A stretch of DNA of 64,000 bases from an uncultured Flavobacteriales bacterium (GCA_937901255.1 CALCHN010000067.1:29490-93489), one strand, 5' to 3'; counted from the stretch's first letter, positions 1-8,850 are shown. A program made the numbers and translations. The notes: generated from the letters alone by a model not told the origin.

Positions 1-2
1 TT

Positions 3-1649
3 AGTGGATTTAGCAACAAAGCCACCATTACCGTTGCTTTTATGTTTGTACTAAGTGCTGCTCTCTTAAAAACAGGCGCCTTGCAAGTGTTGGCTCTAAG
101 ACTTTCTTCCATTTTTAGAAAAAACTTTTACCTAGGCATGGGATTAATGATGTTGTTAATTGCATTTTTCTCTGCTTTTGTAAACAACACGCCTGTTGTG
201 GCTATATTCATCCCTATAATTATACAAATTGCAAGTGCTTCTAACCAAAGTGTTACTAAAATGCTTATCCCTCTTTCTTTTGCTTCTATTTTTGGTGGAA
301 CCTGCACACTTATTGGCACATCAACCAATTTATTAGTTAACGGAATTGCTGAAAAAGAAGGACTCCCTCCTATTGAAATGTTTGATATGACGCTTATGGG
401 ATTAATCCTACTTTTTGCCGGAGTTATTTATATGTTATTGGTTGGAATAAAATTGTTGCCGACAAGAATTAACGAGAAAGATTTAGAGGCAAAATTTGGC
501 ATGAGAAATTACCTTACAGAAATTGAACTATTGCCCAACTCCGAATCGGTAGGGAAATCTATTATGGATTCTTCTCTATTAAAAGAAATTGATATTGATA
601 TTATTGAGGTTCGTAGAAATAAAGAAAGTTTTATGCTTCCTGCCGGAGATTTTATTTTACAAGCAAACGACATCCTAAAAATTAGATGCAACATAGATAA
701 AATTAAATCGCTTAAAGATAAAGTTAGGATTATGAGCGAATCGCCATTAATGATTGGTGATAATGACTTAAAAGAGAAAAATTCTACCCTAGTGGAATTA
801 ATTATTACCTCTAACTCTTATTTTGATGGTAAAACCCTTAAGGATGTCGATTTCCGAAGAAGATTTAGAGGTATTCCTTTAGCTATCATGCACCGAGAAG
901 ATGTAGTAAATGAAGATGTCTATAAAACAAAATTAAAGTCGGGAGATGTTATTCTTGCCGAAATTAAAAATCACTACATATTAGAGCTAAAAAAACAAGA
1001 AGCACAACAAGATGCTCCTTTTGTTTTACTTTCTGAAAACAATATTGTTGATTTTGATAAGAGAAATTTCAGTATTGTATTAAGTATAATTTTAATTGTA
1101 ATTGCTTTAGCTTCGTTTAATGTGTTAGATATTATGACAGGTGCAATTTCAGGTGTAGTTGGCTTAATTCTGTTAAAATGCCTTTCTATGAAAGAAATGT
1201 ATGAAGCCATAAATTGGAAAATTGTTTTTCTGCTTGCCGGTTCTATAAGTTTCGGAGTTGCATTAAAAAATACCGGATTAGATTATAAAGTTGCTAATGC
1301 CATCATTAATAACTTAGGAGCTTGGGGCCCAATTGCCATTATTTCAGGGTTGTACTTACTAACAAGCATAACTACAGAATTTATCTCTAACAATGCCACT
1401 GCAGCTTTATTAACACCAATTGCCATTGTTACTGCATCAAACTTAGGGCTAAATCCTTTGCCTTTTTTAATGACCATTATGTTTGCCGCATCAGCTAGTT
1501 TTATGACCCCCATAGGTTACCAAACCAATACCATGGTATATAGTGCAGGAGCGTATAAATTTAGAGACTTTATAAAAACCGGACTTCCGCTAAGCATTCT
1601 TTATTGGATATTAGCTTCGCTTTTAATTCCATACTTTTTTCCATTCTAA
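3..1649 (+). CDS. SLC13/DASS-type permease with two RCK_C (TrkA-C) domains, 5'-truncated
   Basis: This is an inner-membrane carrier of the divalent anion:Na+ symporter type (the SLC13 family moves sulfate or dicarboxylates; the substrate here cannot be told). The reading frame is open from base 3 with [13 protein letters not shown] before the first ATG at 42, and that stretch fits the conserved first half of the carrier. The true start therefore lies upstream of the window and the ATG at 42 is internal. Counted from that ATG, hydrophobic segments fill about residues 1-140 and 345-535. Between them, at about 151-225 and 247-307, lie two soluble RCK_C-like domains, probably ligand-sensing. The motifs [11 protein letters not shown] and [12 protein letters not shown] are the paired Asn-Asn-Thr-type hairpins of the family. 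It ends 18 bases before the next gene. The fold is clear; the substrate is unknown. Confidence 0.8.
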   Translation, partial: SGFSNKATITVAFMFVLSAALLKTGALQVLALRLSSIFRKNFYLGMGLMMLLIAFFSAFVNNTPVVAIFIPIIIQIASASNQSVTKMLIPLSFASIFGGTCTLIGTSTNLLVNGIAEKEGLPPIEMFDMTLMGLILLFAGVIYMLLVGIKLLPTRINEKDLEAKFGMRNYLTEIELLPNSESVGKSIMDSSLLKEIDIDIIEVRRNKESFMLPAGDFILQANDILKIRCNIDKIKSLKDKVRIMSESPLMIGDNDLKEKNSTLVELIITSNSYFDGKTLKDVDFRRRFRGIPLAIMHREDVVNEDVYKTKLKSGDVILAEIKNHYILELKKQEAQQDAPFVLLSENNIVDFDKRNFSIVLSIILIVIALASFNVLDIMTGAISGVVGLILLKCLSMKEMYEAINWKIVFLLAGSISFGVALKNTGLDYKVANAIINNLGAWGPIAIISGLYLLTSITTEFISNNATAALLTPIAIVTASNLGLNPLPFLMTIMFAASASFMTPIGYQTNTMVYSAGAYKFRDFIKTGLPLSILYWILASLLIPYFFPF

Positions 1650-1667
1650 ATTCTTTCAAATTTTATT

Positions 1668-2267
1668 TTGATTAAAACGGTATTCGCCATATTAACCTTT
1701 TTCATTTTTGCTTTTTCAGGAGAAGTTGTTGCCCAAAGCAATAGAGGTAAAATGCAAATGGAAATCAACCAGCTAAACATTGCTCTATATGGTTCAACCT
1801 ACAGAGACAGAATTACTTTTGAAAATAATTTTGGTGATGGTTTTGGCTTTTCGTCAATTATTTATTTTCCATTTAGATGGAGTGTAGATTATGCCAACAA
1901 TTTTAATGATTCAACAATTAATAAAGGAGAGTTTAATAACCGACTTTTTTTAATACGACCTGTAGCTCTTTTTAATTTAAGCGACCAAGGTAGTGCTACC
2001 ACAGGAGCTGGATTTCAGCTTAGTTTTCTTATTACCAAACATTGGTATATAGAGTTTTTAATAGGAACTGTTTGGGCTGAAAGTAAAAAAAATTCTACCG
2101 ATGGAATTAACGAAGGATTTAACCTTTCTCAGGGATTTTACCTTACCAAACCTATCCACCGACATTTTTCACTTTCTGCCGGATTTAACCATATTTCTTC
2201 AGCTCATATTTTTAACAGCAAAACCAATCACGACCAAATTGTATTAGGAGTAAAATATATTTTTTAA
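1668..2267 (+). CDS. Outer-membrane beta-barrel protein, PagL-like (lipid A 3-O-deacylase family) candidate
   Basis: A 199-residue secreted protein with a clear signal peptide (residues 1-22, ending VVAQ) and alternating amphipathic strands ending in KYIF, as outer-membrane barrels do. The C-terminal part resembles PagL-type acyloxyacyl hydrolases, which remove the 3-O acyl chain from lipid A: His175 and Ser177 lie two residues apart, as in the PagL His-x-Ser pair. At the place of the catalytic Glu, fourteen residues after the His, there is Asp189. The start is TTG at 1668, kept because the next Met codons (29, 31) would remove the signal peptide. It could instead be an unrelated small barrel, so the enzymatic call is tentative. 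Confidence 0.5.
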   Translation: MIKTVFAILTFFIFAFSGEVVAQSNRGKMQMEINQLNIALYGSTYRDRITFENNFGDGFGFSSIIYFPFRWSVDYANNFNDSTINKGEFNNRLFLIRPVALFNLSDQGSATTGAGFQLSFLITKHWYIEFLIGTVWAESKKNSTDGINEGFNLSQGFYLTKPIHRHFSLSAGFNHISSAHIFNSKTNHDQIVLGVKYIF

Positions 2268-2270
2268 TTT

Positions 2271-2289
2271 AAAATTTATGTAGTTTTGA
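2271..2289 (+). promoter_or_regulatory. Candidate promoter -7 element (TAGTTTTG) upstream of the DUF4197 gene
   Basis: TAGTTTTG at 2281-2288 fits the Bacteroidota -7 consensus TAnnTTTG and lies 33 bases before the ATG at 2322. No good TTG is seen 19-22 bases upstream, so the -33 half is weak. The 19 bases ending here recur exactly upstream of alaS at 10529-10547, which supports a functional element. Confidence 0.4.
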
Positions 2290-2321
2290 TACTTAATCAT
2301 AAACTTTAACAAATAATATAC

Positions 2322-3035
2322 ATGAAAAACAGAATATTAGTAATCGCAACAGCTTCATTCTTAGTATTAGGCTGTGCTGAAATGACCAGCGTTTTAGAAG
2401 AAGTAAATAAACAAACTACAGGTGAAGCCCCATTAACCAACGGAGAAGTTATTGGTGGTTTAAAAGAAGCGTTAACCGTTGGGACAAATAAATCTACTGA
2501 CCTAACTTCTAAAATGGATGGTTTCTATAAAAATCCCGAAATTTTTATTCCTTTCCCACCAGAAGCCATTAAAGTAAAAGAAAAAGTAATAGCGTTGGGC
2601 ATGGAAAACCAAGTAAATGACTTTGTATTAACGCTTAATAGAGCTGCCGAGACAGCAAGTAAAGAAGCTGCACCAATTTTTATTGATGCTATTAGAAACA
2701 TGAGTATTTCCGATGGGTTTGCAATTTTAAAAGGAGAAGAAAATGCTGCTACCAACTACTTAAGAGAAAAAACTTCTGCTCAGCTAAAAATAAAATTTAA
2801 TCCTATAGTAAAAAACGCTATTGAACAAGTGGAAGTAACTAAATATTGGAATCCAATAATTACTACTTATAACAAAATTCCTTTTATTGAAAAACAAAAC
2901 CCTGATTTAGAAGATTATGTTACTAGCAGAGCAATGGATGGTTTATTTTTAATGATACAAAAAGAAGAAGCGAATATCAGAAAAAATCCTGCTGCTAGAG
3001 TAACTGACCTTTTGAAAAAAGTATTTGGTAGCTAA
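2322..3035 (+). CDS. DUF4197 family lipoprotein
   Basis: This 237-residue protein has a lipoprotein signal (MKNRILVIATASFLVLGC, Cys18) and should be anchored in the periplasm or outer membrane. The remainder is helical and matches the DUF4197 family: GLKEALTVGTNKST near residue 46, FIPFPPEAIKVKEK near 75, a central DAIRNMSISDGFAILKGE and the C-terminal YVTSRAMDGLFLMIQKEE. The family is widespread in Proteobacteria and Bacteroidota and has no established function. It is a single-gene unit with its own candidate promoter and is followed by a palindromic repeat, not another gene. The family assignment is firm; the role is unknown. Confidence 0.85.
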   Translation: MKNRILVIATASFLVLGCAEMTSVLEEVNKQTTGEAPLTNGEVIGGLKEALTVGTNKSTDLTSKMDGFYKNPEIFIPFPPEAIKVKEKVIALGMENQVNDFVLTLNRAAETASKEAAPIFIDAIRNMSISDGFAILKGEENAATNYLREKTSAQLKIKFNPIVKNAIEQVEVTKYWNPIITTYNKIPFIEKQNPDLEDYVTSRAMDGLFLMIQKEEANIRKNPAARVTDLLKKVFGS

Positions 3036-3054
3036 TTTAACAGCATACTTAATT

Positions 3055-3178
3055 AACCACATAGAAACATAGAAAATAAAAAATCATTATAGCTACACAA
3101 AGATTGTCCGCCTTTGGCGGACAACTATGAGTGTCTTTTTTTTCTTTTTGGCATAAAAAGCTATGTACCTATGTGGTT
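3055..3178. repeat. 18-bp inverted repeat enclosing a perfect 9-bp palindrome
   Basis: The outer arms are AACCACATAGAAACATAG (3055-3072) and CTATGTACCTATGTGGTT (3161-3178), which match at 16 of 18 positions when one is reverse-complemented. Inside, TTGTCCGCC (3104-3112) and GGCGGACAA (3116-3124) form a perfect 9-bp stem with a TTT loop. The element fills most of the gap between the DUF4197 and Nudix genes. It looks like an interspersed palindromic element; it could also act as a terminator, but no T-tract follows the inner stem. Confidence 0.7.
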
Positions 3179-3218
3179 AGAGAATGTTAGTTTTATATTT
3201 AACCTAAATAAAACACAA

Positions 3219-3767
3219 ATGGATAACCCTTGGAAAACACTTGAGAGTCAATTAAAATACGACAACAACTGGATTAGTGTAACCGAACATCAGGTAATAA
3301 ACGCAGGAGGAAACAAGGGAATTTATGGAACTGTTCATTTTAAAAATTTAGCTATTGGCATTATTCCTTTAGATGAAAACAACAATACTTGGTTGGTTGG
3401 TCAGTATCGTTATCCGTTAAATCAATACAGTTGGGAAATTTGTGAAGGTGGCGGAAAATTAAACATTCCACCTTTAGATGCTGCCAAAAGAGAATTGTTG
3501 GAAGAAACAGGTATTACCGCCAAACAATGGAATCCATTATTAGAAATGCACCTCAGCAACTCTGTTTCTGATGAATTAGGAATTATCTACATTGCTAAAG
3601 ACTTAACTTTTTCTGCTCCACAACCTGACGAAGATGAAGTGCTTCAACTTAAAAAAGTAAGTTTTGATGAAGCTTTTAATATGGTAATGAAAGGAGAAAT
3701 TACAGACAGCCTTTCTGTTGTAGGAATTTTAAAAACCAAAATCTTATTAGATAAAGGAGAACTTTAA
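3219..3767 (+). CDS. Nudix hydrolase (ADP-ribose pyrophosphatase-like)
   Basis: A cytosolic Nudix hydrolase of 182 residues from the ATG at 3219; longer frames from 3114 run back into the upstream repeat and lack family similarity. The Nudix helix RELLEETGI (91-99) keeps the metal-binding glutamates. The preceding stretch is EGGGKLNIPPLDAAK, where the first Glu of the strict signature is Ile83. The fold and the sequence QYRYPLNQYSWEICEGG resemble ADP-sugar pyrophosphatases, so a nucleoside-diphosphate sugar is the likely substrate. It is followed closely by the queuosine-precursor transporter gene and may be co-transcribed with it. The family is sure, the substrate inferred. Confidence 0.85.
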   Translation: MDNPWKTLESQLKYDNNWISVTEHQVINAGGNKGIYGTVHFKNLAIGIIPLDENNNTWLVGQYRYPLNQYSWEICEGGGKLNIPPLDAAKRELLEETGITAKQWNPLLEMHLSNSVSDELGIIYIAKDLTFSAPQPDEDEVLQLKKVSFDEAFNMVMKGEITDSLSVVGILKTKILLDKGEL

Positions 3768-3784
3768 AAATAAATTTGTCTTTA

Positions 3785-4480
3785 ATGTTTAAAACCAAAA
3801 GAGATATTGTTTTTACCATTTTAGCAGGTATCTTTATTACCAATGCTGTTGTTGCTGAATTAATTGGCGGAAAAATAATTCAGTTGGGACCATTTATTAT
3901 GAGCATAGGCATTATTCCTTGGCCGGTGGTTTTTCTTACTACCGATTTAATCAATGAATATTATGGTAAAAATGGCGTAAAAAAACTGACTTTCATTACC
4001 GCTTCGCTGATTGCTTACGCTTTTATTGTATTATTTTTCTCAATTAATATCCCTGCTGCTAAAGGTGTTTCTGCTGTTACCGATGAACAATTTCAAGCAG
4101 TTTTTGGACAAAGCATGTGGATTATCTTTGCCAGTATTGTTGCTTTTTTAGTTTCGCAATTTGTAGATGTGTTCATTTTTTGGTTATTAAGAAATAAAAC
4201 TGGTGGAAAAATGATTTGGTTAAGAAGTACTGGCTCTACTGTTGTTTCTCAATTAATAGATACCTTTATTGTTTTAGGTATTGCATTTTGGCTAACAGGC
4301 AAAATGAGCACAAGTGAATATGTAAATGCAGCACTTACAGGTTATACATTCAAACTAATTATAGCCATAATACTAACTCCACTTATTTATTTAGGACGTT
4401 ATTTGGTAAACAACTACTTAGGAAAAGAACTTTCAGAGCAACTGATAGAACAAGCAGCTGAAAACTCATTGAAAGGATGA
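3785..4480 (+). CDS. yhhQ: Queuosine precursor transporter, YhhQ/VUT family
   Basis: A polytopic inner-membrane protein of about 231 residues with six or so hydrophobic segments. It carries hallmarks of the YhhQ (TIGR00697) family: FITNAVVAELIGGKI near the N-terminus, WPVVFLTTDLINEYYG, and GSTVVSQLIDTFIVLGIAFW. Members import queuosine precursors (preQ0/preQ1) for tRNA modification. The frame could start at TTG 3776, but ATG 3785 is the more natural start. It lies 17 bases after the Nudix gene and ends before a strong bidirectional terminator shared with the convergent gene downstream. No queuosine-synthesis gene is visible in the window. Family assignment is confident. Confidence 0.85.
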   Translation: MFKTKRDIVFTILAGIFITNAVVAELIGGKIIQLGPFIMSIGIIPWPVVFLTTDLINEYYGKNGVKKLTFITASLIAYAFIVLFFSINIPAAKGVSAVTDEQFQAVFGQSMWIIFASIVAFLVSQFVDVFIFWLLRNKTGGKMIWLRSTGSTVVSQLIDTFIVLGIAFWLTGKMSTSEYVNAALTGYTFKLIIAIILTPLIYLGRYLVNNYLGKELSEQLIEQAAENSLKG

Positions 4481-4520
4481 ATGATAATTTTGCTTTTTAA
4501 ATTAAAAAAAACTTAAACAA

Positions 4521-4551
4521 AAAAAGCCTCAGAAATTCTGAGGCTTTTTTT
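4521..4551. terminator. Bidirectional intrinsic terminator
   Basis: GCCTCAGA (4526-4533) pairs with TCTGAGGC (4537-4544) around a three-base loop. A-rich sequence lies on the left and T-rich on the right, so the hairpin has a U-tract on both strands. It sits between two convergent genes (ends at 4480 and 4568) and can terminate both. Confidence 0.85.
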
Positions 4552-4567
4552 GTTTATTCAAATTCTT

Positions 4568-5200
4568 CTAAATAGAAACTCCGGCAAACATTACTAAGAA
4601 AGCGTAGATTACACCTGGTAGTATGAAGCAAAACCATAGTATTAAATCTAGCCAAAAATTATTGGTAATTGCTCCTTCATATAAAAATACAGCCAATGGA
4701 GGAATAAATATTCCTAAAATTATTAATACTGCAACATGTACTTCACTAGCTTTTAAGTTATGTTGAGCAATGTTTTCTCCTGTAAAAACTTTATTAGCAT
4801 CATTCATCTTAGAAAAATCGATGCTTCTGTTATAACTATCCCAATTGTAATCGGATTTACTTTTCAATGTTTCAAAAGCTTCTTTTTCAATTATTTCAGA
4901 TGAAGCTTCTATAGTACTTACTAACTCGTTGTTTTCAGTTGTAGTTGTAGAGAGATTAATTTCTTCAGTAGTAGAAGCCAATAATGTAACTTCTTCGTTA
5001 GCTGTTGATTCAACTTCAGTTAATTCATAAGTATTTTCTCTTTGATTAATTTTATCGTTATTGTTTAGTTTCTTCTCTTTAAAATTTTTAAGGTATTTTC
5101 TTTTAGAAAACTGACTTACAACTGCATTTTCAGAGCTACAAGAGATGAACAACTGACTTCCGATAAAAATTAAACTTAATCCGATAATAATCTTTTTCAT
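4568..5200 (-). CDS. Lipoprotein with C-terminal YqaE/Pmp3-type membrane domain
   Basis: 210 residues in three parts. Residues 1-21 are a lipoprotein signal with the lipobox Cys21 (LFISCSS). Residues about 25-150 are a hydrophilic, Thr/Ser/Glu-rich linker. Residues 155-205 are a two-helix Pmp3/YqaE (UPF0057) domain, with the diagnostic IPPLAVFLYEG and ILPGVIYAF. Pmp3 proteins are tiny hydrophobic proteolipids linked to membrane potential and salt stress in yeast and plants. Here the domain is tethered to a lipidated N-terminus, so both ends should sit in a membrane. It is convergent with the YhhQ gene and shares its terminator. The domain call is confident; the function is unknown. Confidence 0.8.
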   Translation of the reverse strand: MKKIIIGLSLIFIGSQLFISCSSENAVVSQFSKRKYLKNFKEKKLNNNDKINQRENTYELTEVESTANEEVTLLASTTEEINLSTTTTENNELVSTIEASSEIIEKEAFETLKSKSDYNWDSYNRSIDFSKMNDANKVFTGENIAQHNLKASEVHVAVLIILGIFIPPLAVFLYEGAITNNFWLDLILWFCFILPGVIYAFLVMFAGVSI

Positions 5201-5278
5201 AATATATATTTTTTGTGTATATTTTTATAAAGATAAAGCTTTAACTTACGTGAATTGCTAAACTAAGGTTATTAATTT

Positions 5279-5551
5279 TTAATCTTTTACCTCCTCATAA
5301 TCCACATAATCGCCAACATTATCTGTGTCAGGTTTTTGTGATTTATTGGTGGATTTTATTTTTATCTCACCTTCTTTTTGTTTAGCAAACTCTTTGGCTT
5401 TTTCGCTATCCATAAAATTGCTTTGTTGCTGAAATTGTTGTGTTTTTTTATCTACCCAACTCTTTAAAATTATGGGAAATAAAAATCGAAACAAAAACTT
5501 GAATCCATAATAGACAAGTACAATAATGAGTATAGTGCGTAAGATTTGCAT
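5279..5551 (-). CDS. DUF4834 family membrane protein
   Basis: A 90-residue protein with one N-terminal transmembrane helix (about residues 4-30, ILIIVLVYYGFKFLFRFLFP) and a charged Gln/Lys-rich tail ending in YVDYEEVKD. This matches the Bacteroidota-specific DUF4834 family, whose conserved end is the Asp/Tyr/Glu motif. The function is not known. It is transcribed on the minus strand, 75 bases downstream of the carB stop, so it may be read through from carB. The next gene on the strand starts 78 bases further on. Confidence 0.8.
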   Translation of the reverse strand: MQILRTILIIVLVYYGFKFLFRFLFPIILKSWVDKKTQQFQQQSNFMDSEKAKEFAKQKEGEIKIKSTNKSQKPDTDNVGDYVDYEEVKD

Positions 5552-5626
5552 ATTTTTAAGGCGTTAGGCTTTAGGCGATAGTAGTTAGATGTTTATCAAT
5601 TACAAATCGTCAATAGTAACTCAAAA

Positions 5627-8440
5627 TTATTTACTCAAATATAAATTTCGTTCGGCATAAATATCTCTAAAAAACTTGTCTTTTAAACTATCTATAAATC
5701 GTATCGCTTCTCCTGTAGATTTCATCTCTGGACCTAATTCTTTATTCACATTTGGAAATTTATTGAAAGAGAATACAGGAATTTTGATAGCATAACCTTG
5801 TTTTTTAGGATTAAAAGTAAAATCTGTTACTTTGGCTCCTAACATTACTTTGGTAGCATAATTTACATAAGGCTCATCATAAGCTTTTGCAATAAAAGGA
5901 ACGGTTCTAGAAGCTCTTGGGTTGGCTTCTATTACATAAACTACATCATCTTTTACTGCAAACTGAATATTTATTAATCCAACTGTTTTTAATCGTACAG
6001 CAATTTTCTTGGTAATATCTTCTATTTGAGTAATAATTAAATCTCCTAAGTTATAAGGAGGAAGTACCGCATAAGAATCTCCAGAGTGAATTCCCGCAGG
6101 TTCTATATGTTGCATCACACCAATGATGTAAACATTTTCGCCATCGCAAATAGCATCTGCTTCTGCTTCAATAGCCCCACCTAAAAAGTGGTCGAGCAAA
6201 ATTTGGTTATCGGGCATTGCTTTTAAAATATCTACCACATGGTGTTCTAATTCTTCTTCGTTAATTACAATTTTCATTTTTTGTCCACCCAACACATACG
6301 AAGGACGAACTAGTAATGGGAAACCTAATTGTTTAGATAATTGTATAGCTTGTTCAGCACTTTCTACTACTCCAAATTCTGGATAAGGAATGTTTAATTC
6401 TTTTAACACATTAGAAAAACGCCCTCTATCTTCAGCAATATCTAGTGCTTCAAAAGAAGTTCCTATAATTTTAACTCCGTATTTTTCTAGTTTTTCAGCT
6501 AATTTTAAAGCAGTTTGTCCACCTAACTGAACAATAACTCCTTCGGGTTTTTCATGTTGAATGATATCGTAAATATGTTCCCAAAAAACAGGCTCAAAGT
6601 ATAATTTGTCGGCAGTATCAAAATCGGTAGAAACAGTTTCTGGATTACAGTTAATCATAATGGTTTCGTAGCCCATTTCTTTGGCTGCTAACACTCCATG
6701 CACACAACTGTAGTCAAATTCTATTCCCTGACCAATTCTGTTTGGACCTGAGCCTAACACAACCACTTTTTTTCTGTCGGTAACTACAGATTCATTTTCA
6801 TCTTCAAATGTAGAATAGTAATAAGGTGTTTGAGCAGGAAATTCAGCAGCACATGTATCTACCAATTTATAAACACGTTTAATGTTCATTTCATTTCGCT
6901 TGGTGTAAACTTCACTTTCTAAACATTTTAATAAATGAGCAATTTGTCTGTCGGCATAACCTTTTTGTTTTGCTTCATACATTAAGTCTTTCGGAATAGA
7001 ATTTAAGCTATAAGCTTCAATTCTTTTTTCGAGTTTTATAAAATCCTCAATTTGTCTTAAAAACCAATGATCAATTTTTGTTTTATCGAAAATGGTTTTA
7101 AAAGGAATACCCATTTTTATGGCATCATAAATATGGAAAAGTCTGTCCCAACTTGGGTTTTCTAAACTTTTTAATATTACATCTTGGTTAGTCAATTCTT
7201 TACCGTCAGCACCTAACCCATTTCTGTTTATTTCTAAACTCTGACAAGCTTTTTGTAAGGCTTCCTGAAAAGAACGTCCGATGCCCATAACCTCGCCAAC
7301 GGATTTCATTTGAAGTCCTAATGTTCTGTTAGCACCTTTAAATTTATCAAAATTCCATCTAGGTATTTTAACAATAACGTAATCTAATGTTGGTTCAAAG
7401 TACGCTGAAGTAGATTTAGTAATCTGATTATCTAATTCAGTAAGATTATAACCAATAGCTAATTTTGATGCTATTTTAGCAATTGGATAACCTGTAGCTT
7501 TTGATGCTAAAGCAGATGAACGTGAAACCCTTGGGTTAATTTCTATGGCAATAATGTCTTCTTTTTCATCAGGACTTACAGCAAACTGAACATTACATCC
7601 TCCGGCAAAATCCCCGATAGAACGCATCATTTTAATTGCCATATCTCTCATTTTCTGATAAGTTGTATCAGACAAGGTCATTGCAGGAGCAACAGTAATA
7701 GAATCTCCTGTATGAATCCCCATAGGATCAAAATTTTCAATAGAACAGATGATTACCACATTATCGTTTTTATCTCTCAACAACTCTAACTCATATTCTT
7801 TCCAACCCATCATCGCTTTATCTATCATTACCTCATGAATAGGAGAAATGTGTAAGCCTTGGTTTAATAATTCATCAAATTCTTTTTCATCGTAAACTAT
7901 TGCAGCTCCAGCCCCTCCTAAGGTGTAAGAAGCTCTAATACATAAAGGAAAGCCATATTCTTGAGCTACTTCTTTTCCTTCTAAGAAAGATTTTGCAGTA
8001 GTTTGTGGTGCCATCGGAACACCAATATCTTCCATTAATTTTCTAAATGCTTCTCTATTTTCAGTAATTTCAATTGCAGCAATATCCACCCCAATCATTT
8101 TCACATTGTATTTTTCCCACAAACCAGTTTCATCACATTCAATACAAAGGTTCAAAGCAGTTTGCCCACCCATAGTAGGTAAAACAGCATCAATATCGTG
8201 TTTTTGTAAAATTTCTTCAATAGATTCAACCGTAAGTGGTTTAAGGTAGATATTATCAGCAACCACTTTATCCGTCATAATAGTTGCAGGGTTAGAATTG
8301 ATTAAAGTAACTTCAATCCCTTCGTCTCTTAATGAACGAGCTGCCTGAGAGCCGGCATAATCGAACTCACAAGCTTGACCTATTACTATTGGACCGCTAC
8401 CTATAATTAAAATGTGTTTGATGGATGAATCTTTTGGCAT
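5627..8440 (-). CDS. carB: Carbamoyl-phosphate synthase large subunit, lacking the MGS allosteric domain
   Basis: The large subunit makes carbamoyl phosphate from bicarbonate, ammonia (delivered by CarA) and two ATP, feeding pyrimidine and arginine synthesis. The usual duplicated architecture is present: a first ATP-grasp half (IGSGPIVIGQACEFDYAG near the N-terminus, EINPRVSRSSALASKATGYP), an oligomerisation segment, and a second half (LGSGPNRIGQGIEFDYSC, EANPRASRTVPFIAK). It stops at 937 residues, almost exactly where the E. coli protein (about 1070) begins its MGS-like domain for UMP, IMP and ornithine. So the regulatory domain is absent, as I recall for other Flavobacteriia. No carA is in the window. 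A well-supported call. Confidence 0.97.
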   Translation of the reverse strand: MPKDSSIKHILIIGSGPIVIGQACEFDYAGSQAARSLRDEGIEVTLINSNPATIMTDKVVADNIYLKPLTVESIEEILQKHDIDAVLPTMGGQTALNLCIECDETGLWEKYNVKMIGVDIAAIEITENREAFRKLMEDIGVPMAPQTTAKSFLEGKEVAQEYGFPLCIRASYTLGGAGAAIVYDEKEFDELLNQGLHISPIHEVMIDKAMMGWKEYELELLRDKNDNVVIICSIENFDPMGIHTGDSITVAPAMTLSDTTYQKMRDMAIKMMRSIGDFAGGCNVQFAVSPDEKEDIIAIEINPRVSRSSALASKATGYPIAKIASKLAIGYNLTELDNQITKSTSAYFEPTLDYVIVKIPRWNFDKFKGANRTLGLQMKSVGEVMGIGRSFQEALQKACQSLEINRNGLGADGKELTNQDVILKSLENPSWDRLFHIYDAIKMGIPFKTIFDKTKIDHWFLRQIEDFIKLEKRIEAYSLNSIPKDLMYEAKQKGYADRQIAHLLKCLESEVYTKRNEMNIKRVYKLVDTCAAEFPAQTPYYYSTFEDENESVVTDRKKVVVLGSGPNRIGQGIEFDYSCVHGVLAAKEMGYETIMINCNPETVSTDFDTADKLYFEPVFWEHIYDIIQHEKPEGVIVQLGGQTALKLAEKLEKYGVKIIGTSFEALDIAEDRGRFSNVLKELNIPYPEFGVVESAEQAIQLSKQLGFPLLVRPSYVLGGQKMKIVINEEELEHHVVDILKAMPDNQILLDHFLGGAIEAEADAICDGENVYIIGVMQHIEPAGIHSGDSYAVLPPYNLGDLIITQIEDITKKIAVRLKTVGLINIQFAVKDDVVYVIEANPRASRTVPFIAKAYDEPYVNYATKVMLGAKVTDFTFNPKKQGYAIKIPVFSFNKFPNVNKELGPEMKSTGEAIRFIDSLKDKFFRDIYAERNLYLSK

Positions 8441-8546
8441 TTTCTATTTATTTTTATTTTCAATAATTATTTCTTGCGTTTGCGAAATTACTTTAATTTG
8501 CTGATTGATTAAAGGCTTATTTTTCAACAAAACCTAAAATTTTGTT

Positions 8547-8576
8547 CAAAAAAAAGGGATGCTTTTGCATCCCTTT
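8547..8576 (-). terminator. Intrinsic terminator of rpmH
   Basis: On the minus strand AAAGGGATGC pairs with GCATCCCTTT (8567-8576 with 8553-8562) around a four-base loop and is followed by a run of eight or more T. It lies 17 bases beyond the rpmH stop codon. Confidence 0.85.
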
Positions 8577-8593
8577 AATTTATATCAATATGT

Positions 8594-8752
8594 TTATCTC
8601 TTATGTCTCGGTTCGTCAGACACAGTCAATCTCTTTCTTCCTTTAGCTCTTCTTCTTGCTAATACTTTTCTACCATTTGCAGTTTCCATTCTGCTCATAA
8701 AGCCATGTTTATTTCTTCTTTTTCTTCTGGATGGCTGAAACGTTCTTTTCAT
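8594..8752 (-). CDS. rpmH: 50S ribosomal protein L34
   Basis: A 52-residue protein ([18 protein letters not shown] at the N-terminus, [15 protein letters not shown] at the end). It matches bacterial L34 over its whole length: the invariant MKRTFQPS start, the RKR/HGFMSRM core and the [11 protein letters not shown] helix. L34 is a late-assembling protein of the 50S subunit. The gene is monocistronic, with its own near-consensus promoter at 8783-8812 and a strong terminator at 8547-8576. It is not beside dnaA and rnpA, unlike in many bacteria; here it lies between carB and a TRIC-type channel. Confidence 0.97.
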   Translation of the reverse strand: MKRTFQPSRRKRRNKHGFMSRMETANGRKVLARRRAKGRKRLTVSDEPRHKR

Positions 8753-8782
8753 TTTTTCTATGTTTTATTTTATTTCGGTCTG

Positions 8783-8812
8783 CAAAAGTATATTTTTTTT
8801 CTTTCTCTGCAA
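8783..8812 (-). promoter_or_regulatory. Promoter of rpmH (TTG-N19-TACTTTTG)
   Basis: On the minus strand a TTG (complement of 8810-8812) stands exactly 19 bases before TACTTTTG (complement of 8783-8790). This is a full match to the Bacteroidota -33/-7 promoter. The -7 box ends 30 bases before the rpmH ATG. The 13 bases covering and preceding the -33 element (8809-8821) also occur at the rplS promoter (26379-26391). Confidence 0.75.
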
Positions 8813-8850
8813 GTAATATTTAAAATTTATTTCATTTTTTTTATGCCCCA

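Noticed and set aside
42..1649. ATG at 42 as the true start of the SLC13-type permease
   Set aside because: The frame is open and homologous up to base 3, so the ATG is internal and the gene begins outside the window.
3114..3218. N-terminal extension of the Nudix hydrolase
   Set aside because: The upstream in-frame region overlaps the palindromic repeat and is not like the family.
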